Positions 36,918 to 45,676 are shown, numbered from the stretch's first letter. The stretch is 64,000 nucleotides of DNA from Treponema sp. (GCA_017548565.1 JAFYZU010000013.1:1-64000), one strand, 5' to 3'. Translations and numbers: made by a program. The notes: generated from the sequence alone by a model not told the origin.

Positions 36918-37181
36918 ATGAGAGTCTTAGGGATAGAAAATTTACAGCGTTCGGACAGCCAGATATTTTACATCAGACGTTATTCGGGCATTGCTAAAAT
37001 TGAACTTCCAAAATCAGTTGAAGATACTCCAATCAGTTTTTCCATAGAGATGGATTGTCTTGGAAATAAATCTGTATGCCTTGATATCCAGAAACAGATT
37101 GACTATCCCCTTCTCCCGTTAAAAAAAGGCTTGATTGAATTTATTATATCTGAAGATCGAGAAGGCAGGCTCCCTTGCTGA
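36918..37181 (+). CDS. small conserved hypothetical protein
   Basis: The 87-residue soluble protein (starts MRVLGIENLQRSD) has two beta-rich stretches and a charged end. No motif is recognised. Its stop overlaps the TTG start of tsaE, so the two are likely translated together. Confidence 0.6.
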   Translation: MRVLGIENLQRSDSQIFYIRRYSGIAKIELPKSVEDTPISFSIEMDCLGNKSVCLDIQKQIDYPLLPLKKGLIEFIISEDREGRLPC

Positions 37182-37609
37182 CATTTACGACAAAATCTAC
37201 AAAAGAAACAATTGAACTTGGCCGTAAAATTGGCAGACTTCTTAAAAAAGGTGATATAATCGCAATGCAGGGAACTCTTGCTGCAGGCAAAACTACGATT
37301 ACAAAAGGAATTGCTCAGGCTCTTGATATAAAGGATACAATTACAAGTCCAACCTTCTGTTTAATAAGCGAATATTCCGGAAAAATGCCTCTTTATCATA
37401 TGGATGTTTACCGTCTTGAAGGAACTGAAGATTTCATAAATCTTGGAACTGATGATATGCTTTATGGAGATGGTATATGCATCATTGAATGGAGCGAAAA
37501 AATAATGGACGAGCTTCCAGAAAAAACAATAATCCTTCGCATAACTCCAAACGATGATGGTTCACGATTGATTGAAATTGATAACTGGCAGAACGGACCT
37601 GTTGAATAA
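37175..37609 (+). CDS. tsaE: tRNA threonylcarbamoyladenosine biosynthesis ATPase TsaE
   Basis: TsaE drives the TsaB-TsaD complex that makes t6A37 in ANN-decoding tRNAs. The P-loop G-x4-G-K-T is at residues 33-40, and the family motifs SPTFCLISEY, HMDVYRL and IIEWSEK are present. Start is TTG at 37175, overlapping the previous stop, with GAAGGCAGG upstream. The 144-residue length is standard. tsaB follows; TsaC and TsaD are not in this window. Confidence 0.92.
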   Translation: MLTFTTKSTKETIELGRKIGRLLKKGDIIAMQGTLAAGKTTITKGIAQALDIKDTITSPTFCLISEYSGKMPLYHMDVYRLEGTEDFINLGTDDMLYGDGICIIEWSEKIMDELPEKTIILRITPNDDGSRLIEIDNWQNGPVE

Positions 37610-37622
37610 AAGGAATATAAAA

Positions 37623-38309
37623 ATGAAAGCATTAAGTATAGACGGTGCAATAAGCAGAATGACTATTGCCGCAAAAAATGATGATAAGGTATTTACTTCA
37701 ATTTATGATATAGGCATGAAACAATCTGAATCTATTGTTCCTGCAATTGAAAAAGTTTTACAGAAGGTTTGTCTTGAACCAAAAGAACTTGATTATACGG
37801 TAATGTCCATAGGACCTGGAAGCTTTACAGGTCTTCGTCTTGCAATATCCGCATTAAAGGCATTCCAACTTGCATATAATATTCCTGTTTACGGAATTTC
37901 AACTTTAGAAATGTATGAATATCCTTTTTTGAATTTCAATCTTCCTGTCTTAAGTGCAATAGATGCAAATAAGGATAGATTTTATGCACGATTAATCAAC
38001 GATAATAAAACGATTTTAGAAGACGGTGACTGGGAAATTTCAAAACTTACTGATGTTACAAAAAAACTGAAATCGGTAATTCTTGCAGGACCAGATTGTA
38101 AAAAGCTTGAACAGTTTATAAAAGAAAAAAACAGAAAAATCAATGTTTTATATTCAAAAACTCAAATGGTAACTACTGATTCACTGTTTGCACTTGCAGA
38201 AAAAAATATAGCCGACGATAATCCCCCGTTAAGAGATTTCGACGGCCCTGTATATCTTCGTGCAAGTGAAGCAGAAATAAAGTTTAATTCTACTTCTTCA
38301 AAAGCTTAG
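37623..38309 (+). CDS. tsaB: tRNA threonylcarbamoyladenosine biosynthesis protein TsaB
   Basis: TsaB is the non-catalytic ASKHA-fold partner of TsaD in t6A synthesis. The motif [21 protein letters not shown] is diagnostic. The ATG at 37623 follows AAAGGA and gives 228 residues; an upstream in-frame ATG inside tsaE is unlikely. Its last 20 bases overlap the 3' end of the convergent csrA gene. Confidence 0.92.
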   Translation: MKALSIDGAISRMTIAAKNDDKVFTSIYDIGMKQSESIVPAIEKVLQKVCLEPKELDYTVMSIGPGSFTGLRLAISALKAFQLAYNIPVYGISTLEMYEYPFLNFNLPVLSAIDANKDRFYARLINDNKTILEDGDWEISKLTDVTKKLKSVILAGPDCKKLEQFIKEKNRKINVLYSKTQMVTTDSLFALAEKNIADDNPPLRDFDGPVYLRASEAEIKFNSTSSKA

Positions 38310-38538
38310 ACAGTGCGCTTACTGCATCACGTGCAATAGCATTATCCTTTTGTTCCTGAACGACTGCTGCCTTGTTTTCATTCTGAATAGCATCATAAAC
38401 TTCCTGTCTGAAAACCTTTATTGTTTTAGGAGCTTCAACTCCAATTTTTACCTGATCCCCGTGAACATCAATAAGAGTAATGACGATATCTTCGCCGATT
38501 CTTATTTTTTCATCGATTTTTCTTGAAAGAATAAGCAT
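38290..38538 (-). CDS. csrA: carbon storage regulator CsrA
   Basis: CsrA is an RNA-binding dimer that blocks ribosome access to GGA-containing leaders. The core is intact ([34 protein letters not shown]). It has an extra helical tail, 82 residues against the usual 60-75; such tails form part of the FliW-binding surface in Bacillus-type CsrA. It is last in the flgN-flgK-flgL-fliW-csrA operon. Its 3' end overlaps tsaB by 20 bases. Confidence 0.95.
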   Translation of the reverse strand: MLILSRKIDEKIRIGEDIVITLIDVHGDQVKIGVEAPKTIKVFRQEVYDAIQNENKAAVVQEQKDNAIARDAVSALSKLLKK

Positions 38539-38981
38539 TATGCATCTCCTTTCGAATTTAAAGCTTCGATGATATTTACTTTAGTAGTCCAACGGTTATC
38601 GTTAATGATTACCTGCATGCATTTTTTGTTTTCCTTGTTGATTACCAGTGGACCCATAAAATTTGCAGTAATAGGAGAACCATCCTGAGGAACAGTTACA
38701 ATCGTCATGATTATAATATCTTCAGGCTTCTTTATATCAATTTTTGAAAGAAGTTCGTCGTCAATATCTGTTTCATAATCGTGACAGATTAAAAAAGGAT
38801 CTACGATTAGAAACGCGAGATTTTTTTCTTCGGTTGACTGAAGCCACAAAAAAGGTTCATATTCTGAATCTACAAGAGCAAATTTTGTATATTCTTCAAA
38901 ACCGAATAAACCTTCAGGAATTTCAAGCAGCTGGTCTTCAGAAATATTGATTGTTCCGCGGGCTTTTGTTACAAGTTCCAT
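38538..38981 (-). CDS. fliW: flagellar assembly factor FliW
   Basis: FliW binds flagellin and, when free, sequesters CsrA, forming a partner-switch that sets flagellin translation. Family features: [34 protein letters not shown] and [17 protein letters not shown]. The 147 residues are normal length. The stop overlaps the csrA start, giving tight co-translation. Confidence 0.93.
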   Translation of the reverse strand: MELVTKARGTINISEDQLLEIPEGLFGFEEYTKFALVDSEYEPFLWLQSTEEKNLAFLIVDPFLICHDYETDIDDELLSKIDIKKPEDIIIMTIVTVPQDGSPITANFMGPLVINKENKKCMQVIINDNRWTTKVNIIEALNSKGDA

Positions 38982-38990
38982 TTTTTACTC

Positions 38991-40235
38991 CTAGCGCATA
39001 TAGTTGAGCAAAGTGCTGCTGTAAATTTTTCCAGCCTGACTTAAAGTTGCCTGATTTGTATAATCAAGCATTTTAAGATCTGTTATTGCTTTTGTATAAT
39101 CAATATCACCTTCGCGTGAAACTAATTGAGTTACATCTACAATCTGTTTTGAGTTACGCATTACGTTCTGCTGTGCACGTTCATATTCTGAACCTGATTT
39201 TGCAAGTCTTGTCGTAAGCGCATTGATTCCCTGATCAAGTGAACCAAGCACGCGACCGCCTACTGCTTCCTGATCTCCGCTTAACAACGCATTTCTGAAT
39301 GCTATTACTGCATCAAACATTGAACCGCCTGCAACACGTACTCCATCCTGATAATTATATGGAGGGAACTGACTTTTATCCTTTATAATACCAAGATCCT
39401 GCAATGCGGTTCCGTTCACATCCTGAATCCAGAGCTGACGTGCATCTGTCGTAGAAAGATTAAGTGCATTTCTTACAGGATCAATGCTTGCTTTAACTGC
39501 AGCCGCACTGTCATTAATTTTTGCTATAAGGGCATAAACATTATCACCCCGTGAAATCTGAATTTCAACACCATCGATGCTTACCGAACAGTCTTCGTTT
39601 GCCTGCCATTGAGAAGCATCTCTTGCTCCGAACAGCTGCTGGTTTTCTGCCCAGAAGGTTTTATTACCGGCATTGTCATTTATAAGATATTTATTTTCAT
39701 CAATTTCGACATGATTTACATCGATATTTCCACGGTAACGTACATTCTGAATAAGAGGAACTGCAGAACCTGCTACATTTCCCATATCAATATCGAAAGC
39801 AGTAGTTTTTGTATTAGTGCCTGCAAACAAGGAATTTCCGTCTGCGCTGATTGCGTTTGCATTCTGGATTAGCTGCTTTAATAACTCATCAACCTCGCCT
39901 GCCATATTTTTCAAATCATCCTGATTGTAGATTCCGTTAGCGCCTTCTACTGCAAGCTCACGAATTCTCTGCATTATATCAAGTGAATCAGACATATATC
40001 CTTCGCGTAACGCAAAATTATCGGAAAGTGTCTGGGCATTTTTTTCAAAAGTCTTTACTCTGTTAAGATATGATTCATAGCGGACAAGATGACCTGCAGC
40101 AATAGGATCATCACGAAGCTGCTGGATTTTCTGCTGAGATGATATCTGATTATTTACCTTATTTAATCTGGATTCCTGAAGCCTTAAATTAGACTGAGTA
40201 TCCATGTTATTCATCTGACTGCTTATTCTACGCAT
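38991..40235 (-). CDS. flgL: flagellar hook-associated protein FlgL (HAP3)
   Basis: FlgL joins hook and filament. The product has 414 residues, with flagellin-like N-terminal (RRISSQMNNMDTQSNLRLQESRLNKV) and C-terminal helices (YTKAITDLKMLDYTNQATLSQAGKI). The PLIQNVRYRGN region marks the central domain. AGGAGG precedes the ATG. Confidence 0.92.
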   Translation of the reverse strand: MRRISSQMNNMDTQSNLRLQESRLNKVNNQISSQQKIQQLRDDPIAAGHLVRYESYLNRVKTFEKNAQTLSDNFALREGYMSDSLDIMQRIRELAVEGANGIYNQDDLKNMAGEVDELLKQLIQNANAISADGNSLFAGTNTKTTAFDIDMGNVAGSAVPLIQNVRYRGNIDVNHVEIDENKYLINDNAGNKTFWAENQQLFGARDASQWQANEDCSVSIDGVEIQISRGDNVYALIAKINDSAAAVKASIDPVRNALNLSTTDARQLWIQDVNGTALQDLGIIKDKSQFPPYNYQDGVRVAGGSMFDAVIAFRNALLSGDQEAVGGRVLGSLDQGINALTTRLAKSGSEYERAQQNVMRNSKQIVDVTQLVSREGDIDYTKAITDLKMLDYTNQATLSQAGKIYSSTLLNYMR

Positions 40236-40258
40236 AATAATTACCTCCTTTTAAATTG

Positions 40259-42133
40259 TTATACGCCAAGTCTGTTGATTACTGTATCAATTAAAGAATC
40301 CCATACGGTAATGAATTTTGCTGCAGCATTATAACCATGCTGGAATTTCATTACATCTGCAAGCTCTTCATCAATGTTAACACCGCTGATTGATTCCCTT
40401 AAATCACGTAAATCGCCCATGATTGCATTCTGGCTTAAAAGATTTGTTTCTGCCTGCTCGCCTTTCAATCCGACATTTGTTACGGCATCTGCAAAATAAT
40501 CGTCAAAGGTTTTCATTCCGCCGACCATTATTTTTGTATTTCTGATTGATGCAATTTCTACCGCTGCCCTTCCGTCTCCAAGATTTACGTTTCCTGAAGC
40601 ATCAAGATATGCAGCAGCAACACTCATTACATCATTTTTGATTGATTTATTTACTTCGATGTATGCCGAAGGATTGATGTAAGGGCTAACCGAGAACTGG
40701 GCATTTTCTACAAGTGCATTAACACTGTCGACTTGTGCGAAATCATAAGCATTGTCGGCACCGTTTCCGCGTAAAATTCCTGAATATCCGCTTAAGAAGA
40801 AACCTGAATCTTCAACATGACGTATTACAAAATCAGGATTATCAAGGCTTTGAGAAGTTGTTGCTTTAAGTACAAGATGATTATTTCTGTCAAGATATGC
40901 CTTTACTTCACTTGCAGAATCATTGATTCTATTAATGATTACTTCAACAGTATCTGTATGATGATATACAATTTCAACATTACCTTCTGTTCCGCTTAAT
41001 GTAATTGTACCTTCAATACCAACCTGCTGCTGCATATCAAGGGCATTTGTACCGGTAAATCTGAAAACATAAGACGTATCAAGTTCACCGTCTCCATCTC
41101 TGTCATAATTACCGTTTACATTTTCAACAAAAGGATGTTCAACAAAGAAATCAAGACCGGTAACTCTGTTAGCACCAACTGCATTTCTATGTACATCGTT
41201 TACAAGATCTGCAAAATTCATTGTAAGTGTATTAAGATTCTGAACTTCATTACGGATATCAACATCACGAAGCTCAAGCAATGCACCAAGCTTACCGCCT
41301 GAGAAAAACGCATCATCCTGTGTATCCTTCCATACGACCTTATTAAAACCAGTGTCATCAAAACGAGGAACAAGCTCATACTGACGTGCAATGATTCCCT
41401 GAACAAAAACCTTTCCGTCAACATGTACCATAAATTCATCAGGATCACGCTGATCTGTAGTAATGTTTATTAATTTAGAAAGCTTGTCTACAAGAAGATC
41501 ACGTCTGTCTAAAAGATCATTTGGATTATCACCCATTCCTCGTACACGGACAATTTCGCCGTTTATAGCCGCAATCTGATTCGCAAGATCATTTACCTGT
41601 TTTACGGTTGCTTCAATATCACCGTTTATAATCTGTGTAATACCATCGAGACTTTCCCATCTCTGCTGGATTGAATCTGTTAAAGTTTCACCTCTAGTAA
41701 CAACTGCCTGTCTTGCAGCCTGACTTTCAGGATTTACAGAAAGCTCCTGCCATGCTTCCCAGAATTTATCCATATTTGAACGAACTGAAATATCGTATGG
41801 TTCGTTATAAATCTGTTCAAGCATGGTATAGTAATTACTTCTTGTTTCCCAGTAAGTTTCAACATTTGCCTGGGCAACAATTCTTTTATCAAGAAGCTCA
41901 TCACGGATTCTGTTTATAGAAAGTGTATCTACACCCTGACCAATCTGTCCAGGGCGTTCCGGGCGTTCAAGATCCGGTTTATAAAGAGGATCGAATTCCT
42001 TTATCTGAACTCTCTGACGTGAATATCCTTCTGTATTTGCATTTGAAATATTATGACCGGCTGTTGTAATGGCATCTGTATGTGCCATTATGCTTCTTTT
42101 ACCAAGTTCTATTCCCGAAAATGTAGATCCCAT
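40259..42133 (-). CDS. flgK: flagellar hook-associated protein FlgK (HAP1)
   Basis: FlgK is the hook-proximal junction protein. The 624 residues begin with the rod/hook signature (ALxTxxxNIxNAxTxGYSRQxV form: DAITTAGHNISNANTEGYSRQRV) and end with the conserved helix (GVNIDEELADVMKFQHGYNAAAKFI). The order flgK-flgL is the usual one. Confidence 0.94.
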   Translation of the reverse strand: MGSTFSGIELGKRSIMAHTDAITTAGHNISNANTEGYSRQRVQIKEFDPLYKPDLERPERPGQIGQGVDTLSINRIRDELLDKRIVAQANVETYWETRSNYYTMLEQIYNEPYDISVRSNMDKFWEAWQELSVNPESQAARQAVVTRGETLTDSIQQRWESLDGITQIINGDIEATVKQVNDLANQIAAINGEIVRVRGMGDNPNDLLDRRDLLVDKLSKLINITTDQRDPDEFMVHVDGKVFVQGIIARQYELVPRFDDTGFNKVVWKDTQDDAFFSGGKLGALLELRDVDIRNEVQNLNTLTMNFADLVNDVHRNAVGANRVTGLDFFVEHPFVENVNGNYDRDGDGELDTSYVFRFTGTNALDMQQQVGIEGTITLSGTEGNVEIVYHHTDTVEVIINRINDSASEVKAYLDRNNHLVLKATTSQSLDNPDFVIRHVEDSGFFLSGYSGILRGNGADNAYDFAQVDSVNALVENAQFSVSPYINPSAYIEVNKSIKNDVMSVAAAYLDASGNVNLGDGRAAVEIASIRNTKIMVGGMKTFDDYFADAVTNVGLKGEQAETNLLSQNAIMGDLRDLRESISGVNIDEELADVMKFQHGYNAAAKFITVWDSLIDTVINRLGV

Positions 42134-42157
42134 ATTCTTTTCTCCTGACTGAAAACC

Positions 42158-42604
42158 TTAAAAATCAAGACTGACAACAACACTCTGCGGCTGCGGTTGA
42201 ACAATCTTTCCTTTACTTGAATACACTTTACTTCTTGACTGAGGAAGTGCGTTTTCTATAATACTCTGAATGAATTCTTTAGTAATATTTACATATTTAT
42301 TCAAAACCTGATTTTCTACCTTACACTTAAAGAGCTTTGAACGCAGAAGACCGATTTTTTCAAAATAAGGCTTTAAATCGCTTACTTTGATTGTTTCCTG
42401 AATCAATTCACGCTCTGAATCTACCTGAACGAAATTTTCAGTGATTGCATTTGCTTCATGAATTGTTCTAGTTAATTCTTCCCAGTTTTTATTATGAACA
42501 GCAGTTTTCATTTCGGCTTGAATTGAAATCATCTGATTTAAAAGTTTATCTTCTTCATTGAGAATTTCTTCAAAATCCTTAAGATTAATGCTTTTATCGT
42601 TCAT
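42158..42604 (-). CDS. flgN: FlgN-like chaperone for FlgK/FlgL
   Basis: The protein is 148 residues and almost wholly helical, with heptad patterns through residues 5-115 and a disordered Gln/Ser tail. Size, composition and position immediately upstream of flgK match the FlgN export chaperone family, although sequence conservation in this family is low. It is the first gene after the sigma-28 promoter at 42649-42675. Confidence 0.75.
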   Translation of the reverse strand: MNDKSINLKDFEEILNEEDKLLNQMISIQAEMKTAVHNKNWEELTRTIHEANAITENFVQVDSERELIQETIKVSDLKPYFEKIGLLRSKLFKCKVENQVLNKYVNITKEFIQSIIENALPQSRSKVYSSKGKIVQPQPQSVVVSLDF

Positions 42605-42648
42605 AGTTTTCTCCTTAATGTAAGAAAAAATTACAGATTTTCATTTAT

Positions 42649-42675
42649 TTATCGGATTCGTAAAAATTTACTTTA
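42649..42675 (-). promoter_or_regulatory. sigma-28 (FliA) type promoter for flgN-flgK-flgL-fliW-csrA
   Basis: Read on the minus strand, TAAA (42672-42675) is followed after 15 bases by TCCGATAA (42649-42656), one base off the FliA -10. This puts csrA and fliW under the same sigma factor as the flagellin. Confidence 0.8.
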
Positions 42676-42731
42676 GAAAAAACGGATTAAATTATTTATG
42701 GAAAATAAAGGATTTTAAACTGTAAAATTAA

Positions 42732-42760
42732 TTGACTAGGAATGTTGTTTTTGTTATATT
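42732..42760 (+). promoter_or_regulatory. sigma-70 promoter for tRNA-His and tRNA-Arg
   Basis: TTGACT (42732-42737) and TATATT (42755-42760) are 17 bases apart, 12 bases before tRNA-His. Confidence 0.75.
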
Positions 42761-42772
42761 ATTGAATATTAC

Positions 42773-42845
42773 GGTGCCTATAGTTCAGCGGTAGAGCGCC
42801 AGATTGTGGATCTGGTTGTCGTGGGTTCGATCCCCACTAGGCACC
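42773..42845 (+). tRNA. tRNA-His (GTG)
   Basis: The cloverleaf is complete: acceptor GTGCCTA with TAGGCAC, the extra G at 42773 facing C at 42845 as expected for tRNA-His, anticodon GTG in loop ATTGTGGAT, T loop TTCGATC. A T10 tract follows directly, but the next tRNA is only 14 bases away. Confidence 0.95.
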
Positions 42846-42859
42846 CCTTTTTTTTTAAC

Positions 42860-42933
42860 GCGCCTGTAGCTCATCTGGATAGAGCACCGGACTTCGAATC
42901 CGGTGGTAGGAGGTTCGAATCCTCTCAGACGCA
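42860..42933 (+). tRNA. tRNA-Arg (TCG)
   Basis: The anticodon stem is CCGGA/TCCGG with loop CTTCGAA (anticodon TCG). The acceptor GCGCCTG pairs with CAGACGC except for one C-A mismatch at the fourth pair (42863 and 42929). The discriminator base is A. The last 22 bases are repeated at 43039-43060. Confidence 0.92.
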
Positions 42934-43060
42934 TAGAGATGATTCTATAACTAAAAATCGTCTAACGGGGACTCAGCGCCGTCCCCGTTGCCCCCTGCTA
43001 ATAGGGTGAAGCCGCATAAGCGGCTTCGGATTGGAGCTGGTTCGAATCCTCTCAGACGCA
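42912..43060 (+). repeat. duplicated tRNA-Arg 3' end flanking GC-rich hairpins (att-like scar)
   Basis: A perfect 22-base direct repeat occurs at 42912-42933 (inside tRNA-Arg) and 43039-43060, 127 bases apart. The interval holds two perfect 8-pair hairpins (42965-42972 / 42981-42988, and 43008-43015 / 43020-43027) and is much richer in G+C than its surroundings. Duplication of a tRNA 3' end is the footprint of site-specific integration. No integrase is nearby, so this looks like a scar or a very small element. Confidence 0.7.
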
Positions 43061-43091
43061 AACACAATTTTTATTTTCTGGAGGAATTTTT

Positions 43092-43664
43092 ATGAAAAAG
43101 CTTATTACAATTCTTTCTGCTTTTTTTATTGCAGGAATTTTATTTACCGGTTGTAAAGAATCTATTGACATTCCGGTTACCAAAGATGATATAAATCTTA
43201 CAGACGGAACATGGAAAGCTACAGTAAAAGAGAAAGAAAACCGAACAAAGAAAGATACATACAATTCAACTGATTATTATTATTCATATTATAGTGATAG
43301 TAAATCCACTATATTATTAACTATAGAAAACGGATTAATTTTAGACATCTGTTATTCGGCGGATTTATATTATACAGTTACTTTTACAGAAGACACGCCG
43401 GAAGGGGCAATAACTGATTATATAAAAAGTTATAAAGATTCTTACTGGACAAGAAACGGGTATATACTTAAACATGAAATTCATGAAAAAGACTCTCATG
43501 ACAGTGATATTACGGGCTGTAAGGCAAGTGATTATATTTCAGCAGTTATTGAAGATGGTTTAAATGTTTATACAAATAAAAATAAAACAAAATACAAGAT
43601 AACATCAAATGGGAAAGAAGGCTATAGTCTGTACAATTTAAACTATATGCTGGAATTACAATAG
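43092..43664 (+). CDS. small lipoprotein of unknown function between tRNA clusters
   Basis: The start has CTGGAGG upstream. A signal peptide with lipobox LFTGC (Cys21) predicts a lipid-anchored protein of about 170 mature residues, rich in Tyr, Lys, Asp and Thr (DYYYSYYSDSKS). No family is recognised. It sits directly after the tRNA-Arg 3' duplication and before a second tRNA cluster, so it may be a late arrival at an integration hotspot. Confidence 0.7.
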   Translation: MKKLITILSAFFIAGILFTGCKESIDIPVTKDDINLTDGTWKATVKEKENRTKKDTYNSTDYYYSYYSDSKSTILLTIENGLILDICYSADLYYTVTFTEDTPEGAITDYIKSYKDSYWTRNGYILKHEIHEKDSHDSDITGCKASDYISAVIEDGLNVYTNKNKTKYKITSNGKEGYSLYNLNYMLELQ

Positions 43665-43700
43665 GTATGTATTTTATCTTAAGATAATTCATTTTATGTC

Positions 43701-43729
43701 TTGAAATGTTTTTATCTTTCTGATATATT
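43701..43729 (+). promoter_or_regulatory. sigma-70 promoter for the second tRNA cluster
   Basis: TTGAAA (43701-43706) and TATATT (43724-43729) have a 17-base spacer, upstream of tRNA-Lys. A 12-base palindrome TATCTTAAGATA lies just before it. Confidence 0.7.
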
Positions 43730-43757
43730 ATTTTTGTTAAACGCAAATGTTTAATTC

Positions 43758-43830
43758 GGGCCATTAGCTCAGCTGGTAGAGCAACAGACTCTTAATCTGT
43801 GGGTTGCAAGTTCGATCCTTGCATGGCTCA
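43758..43830 (+). tRNA. tRNA-Lys (CTT)
   Basis: Acceptor GGGCCAT pairs with ATGGCTC (one G-U). The anticodon stem ACAGA/TCTGT has loop CTCTTAA with anticodon CTT, and the T loop is TTCGATC. The discriminator base is A. Confidence 0.95.
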
Positions 43831-43875
43831 AATAAAAGCTTAAAAGTAGTTTTAAGTCAAAAGCAGGATTTCTAA

Positions 43876-43955
43876 GCGAGAGTGGTGAAATTGGCATACA
43901 CGCTAGACTTAGGATCTAGTGCTTCGGCGTGAGGGTTCAAGTCCCTCCTCTCGCA
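43876..43955 (+). tRNA. tRNA-Leu (TAG)
   Basis: Acceptor GCGAGAG pairs with CTCTCGC. The anticodon stem CTAGA/TCTAG has loop CTTAGGA with anticodon TAG, and a long variable arm is present as expected for class II. Length 80. Confidence 0.94.
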
Positions 43956-43988
43956 AAACACTTTTAATCTTTAAATAACAATTTATCT

Positions 43989-44060
43989 GCGGGAATAGCA
44001 CAGTGGTAGTGCGCCACCTTGCCAAGGTGGATGTCGTGGGTTCGATCCCCATTTCCCGCT
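43989..44060 (+). tRNA. tRNA-Gly (GCC), copy 1
   Basis: Acceptor GCGGGAA pairs with TTCCCGC, the anticodon loop TTGCCAA gives GCC, and the T loop is TTCGATC. It is identical to the copy 101 bases downstream. Confidence 0.95.
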
Positions 44061-44089
44061 CTATTGCAGATCTAATGCAAGAAAAATCT

Positions 44090-44161
44090 GCGGGAATAGC
44101 ACAGTGGTAGTGCGCCACCTTGCCAAGGTGGATGTCGTGGGTTCGATCCCCATTTCCCGCT
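44090..44161 (+). tRNA. tRNA-Gly (GCC), copy 2
   Basis: This is an exact 72-base duplicate of the preceding tRNA-Gly. Short flanking stretches are also shared (ATCTG before, CTCTA-like after), pointing to recent tandem duplication. Confidence 0.95.
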
Positions 44162-44171
44162 CTAAAGCAAG

Positions 44172-44205
44172 GCGATTTGGACTTAATCTGAATCGCTTTT
44201 TTTTT
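44172..44205 (+). terminator. intrinsic terminator of the tRNA cluster
   Basis: GCGATTTGG (44172-44180) pairs with CTGAATCGC (44188-44196), nine pairs including two wobbles, followed by nine T residues. Confidence 0.8.
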
Positions 44206-44236
44206 AATAATTTTCTTTTTATCAGGTAGGAATTAA

Positions 44237-45589
44237 ATGAAACTTTCAAAAGAATTTACAAAATTAGAAAAATCAGCAGTAAAGCTTACTGTAACTATCA
44301 GCAAAAGTGATGTAAACGAAACTTACACAGCAATCACAGGCAAGTATGTAAAAAGCGCACAAATTCCAGGCTTCAGAAAAGGTCATGTTCCGGTAAAAAT
44401 CCTTGAACAGAAATACGGTGATGCATTAAAAGCCGATACTTTCAGCGAGCTTATTGATAAATCACTTAATGAAATTTTTGAAAACGAAACAGAAAACAGA
44501 CCTCTTCCTTATGCTCAGCCGGTGCTTGAAAAAATGCCGGAGCTTGATTTAGGAAAGGATCTTGTATTCACTGTAACTTACGATACATTCCCTTCTGTAA
44601 AAGTTACTGAATTCGGAGGAATTAACGTAAAAGAACCTCAGGTAACAATCGGTGAAGCAGAAATAAAAGAAGAATTAAAATCAATGCAGGAAAGAAATGC
44701 AATTGTAATGGATAAAAAAGATGCAGTTGTTGCAAAAGATGATATCGTAACAATCAATTACTGCGAGCTTGATGAAAACGGAAAAGAAATAAAAGATTCA
44801 AAACGCGAGGATTTCGTATTTACTGTCGGCAGCGGTGAAAACATCTATAAAATCGACGATGAAATTATCGGCATGAAAAAAGATGAAACAAAAGAAATCA
44901 CAAAGAAATATTCAAAAGATGATGCAGATCCAGACCTTGCAGGAAAAACAAAGAAAATCAGCGTAACTGTAAAAGCAGTTAAAATTCGTGATTTACCGAA
45001 AATCGACGATGATTTTGCACAGGACTGCAATGAAAAATACAAGACTCTTGCAGACATGAAGGCAGATATTCAGCTTAACATGGAAAGAGCCAAAAACAGA
45101 AAAATCAAGGAACTTAAGAACAATTCCCTTCTTTCACAGCTCGTTGAAAAAAATCCTTTTGAGCTTCCACAGTCAATGCTTGATGCAGAGCTTCAGGGAC
45201 GATGGAATATGATGGCTCAGCAGTTCCAGACAAGTCCTGAACAGCTTGAAAAAATGATAACTGCAAGCGGTCAGTCAAAGGAAACAATGCTCAAAGAATG
45301 GACCGGTGACAGTGAAAAAATGCTTAAATCAAGAATCATTGTTGACTCGCTTATCCGCGAACGAAATATCAGCGTTACTCCTGAAGAAATCGAAGCAGAA
45401 TATGCAAAAATTGCTGAAGAAGGCGGCATCACTGTAGAAGAAGTTAAAAAGCATTATGAAGATCCACGTTCTAAAGAATATCTTATTGATGATGCAAAAG
45501 AAAACAAGCTTTATGATCAGCTTTATAAAGAAGTAAAGGTTTCTAAGGGTGACAAGGTTTCATTCAAGGACTTATTTGCTCTTAAATAA
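44237..45589 (+). CDS. tig: trigger factor (ribosome-associated chaperone / peptidyl-prolyl isomerase)
   Basis: Trigger factor binds the ribosomal exit tunnel and shields nascent chains. The ribosome-binding signature is present (GFRKGHVPVKILEQKYG, residues ~47-63). The FKBP-type domain covers about 155-240 and the helical C-terminal chaperone domain extends to residue 450. The position before clpP-clpX is widely conserved. AGGTAGG precedes the ATG. Confidence 0.95.
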   Translation: MKLSKEFTKLEKSAVKLTVTISKSDVNETYTAITGKYVKSAQIPGFRKGHVPVKILEQKYGDALKADTFSELIDKSLNEIFENETENRPLPYAQPVLEKMPELDLGKDLVFTVTYDTFPSVKVTEFGGINVKEPQVTIGEAEIKEELKSMQERNAIVMDKKDAVVAKDDIVTINYCELDENGKEIKDSKREDFVFTVGSGENIYKIDDEIIGMKKDETKEITKKYSKDDADPDLAGKTKKISVTVKAVKIRDLPKIDDDFAQDCNEKYKTLADMKADIQLNMERAKNRKIKELKNNSLLSQLVEKNPFELPQSMLDAELQGRWNMMAQQFQTSPEQLEKMITASGQSKETMLKEWTGDSEKMLKSRIIVDSLIRERNISVTPEEIEAEYAKIAEEGGITVEEVKKHYEDPRSKEYLIDDAKENKLYDQLYKEVKVSKGDKVSFKDLFALK

Positions 45590-45604
45590 AAAAATTCAAT
45601 ATAT

Positions 45605-45640
45605 AGTTTAAAATCAATTTTATTGTTTTCTTTTTAAACT
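45605..45640 (+). repeat. A/T-rich inverted repeat between tig and clpP
   Basis: AGTTTAAAA (45605-45613) pairs with TTTTAAACT (45632-45640) around an 18-base loop. It could act as a weak attenuator or processing site between tig and clpP. Confidence 0.4.
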
Positions 45641-45676
45641 AAAATTATTATATTTATAGTAAAGGATTGAAATATT

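Noticed and set aside
42806-43009. Small open frame running across tRNA-His and tRNA-Arg
   Set aside because: It lies on top of two well-folded tRNA genes and has no ribosome binding site.
43909-44249. Minus-strand open frames with a repeated [21 protein letters not shown] peptide
   Set aside because: The repeat is the translated antisense of the two tRNA-Gly and the tRNA-Leu genes, a common false gene.
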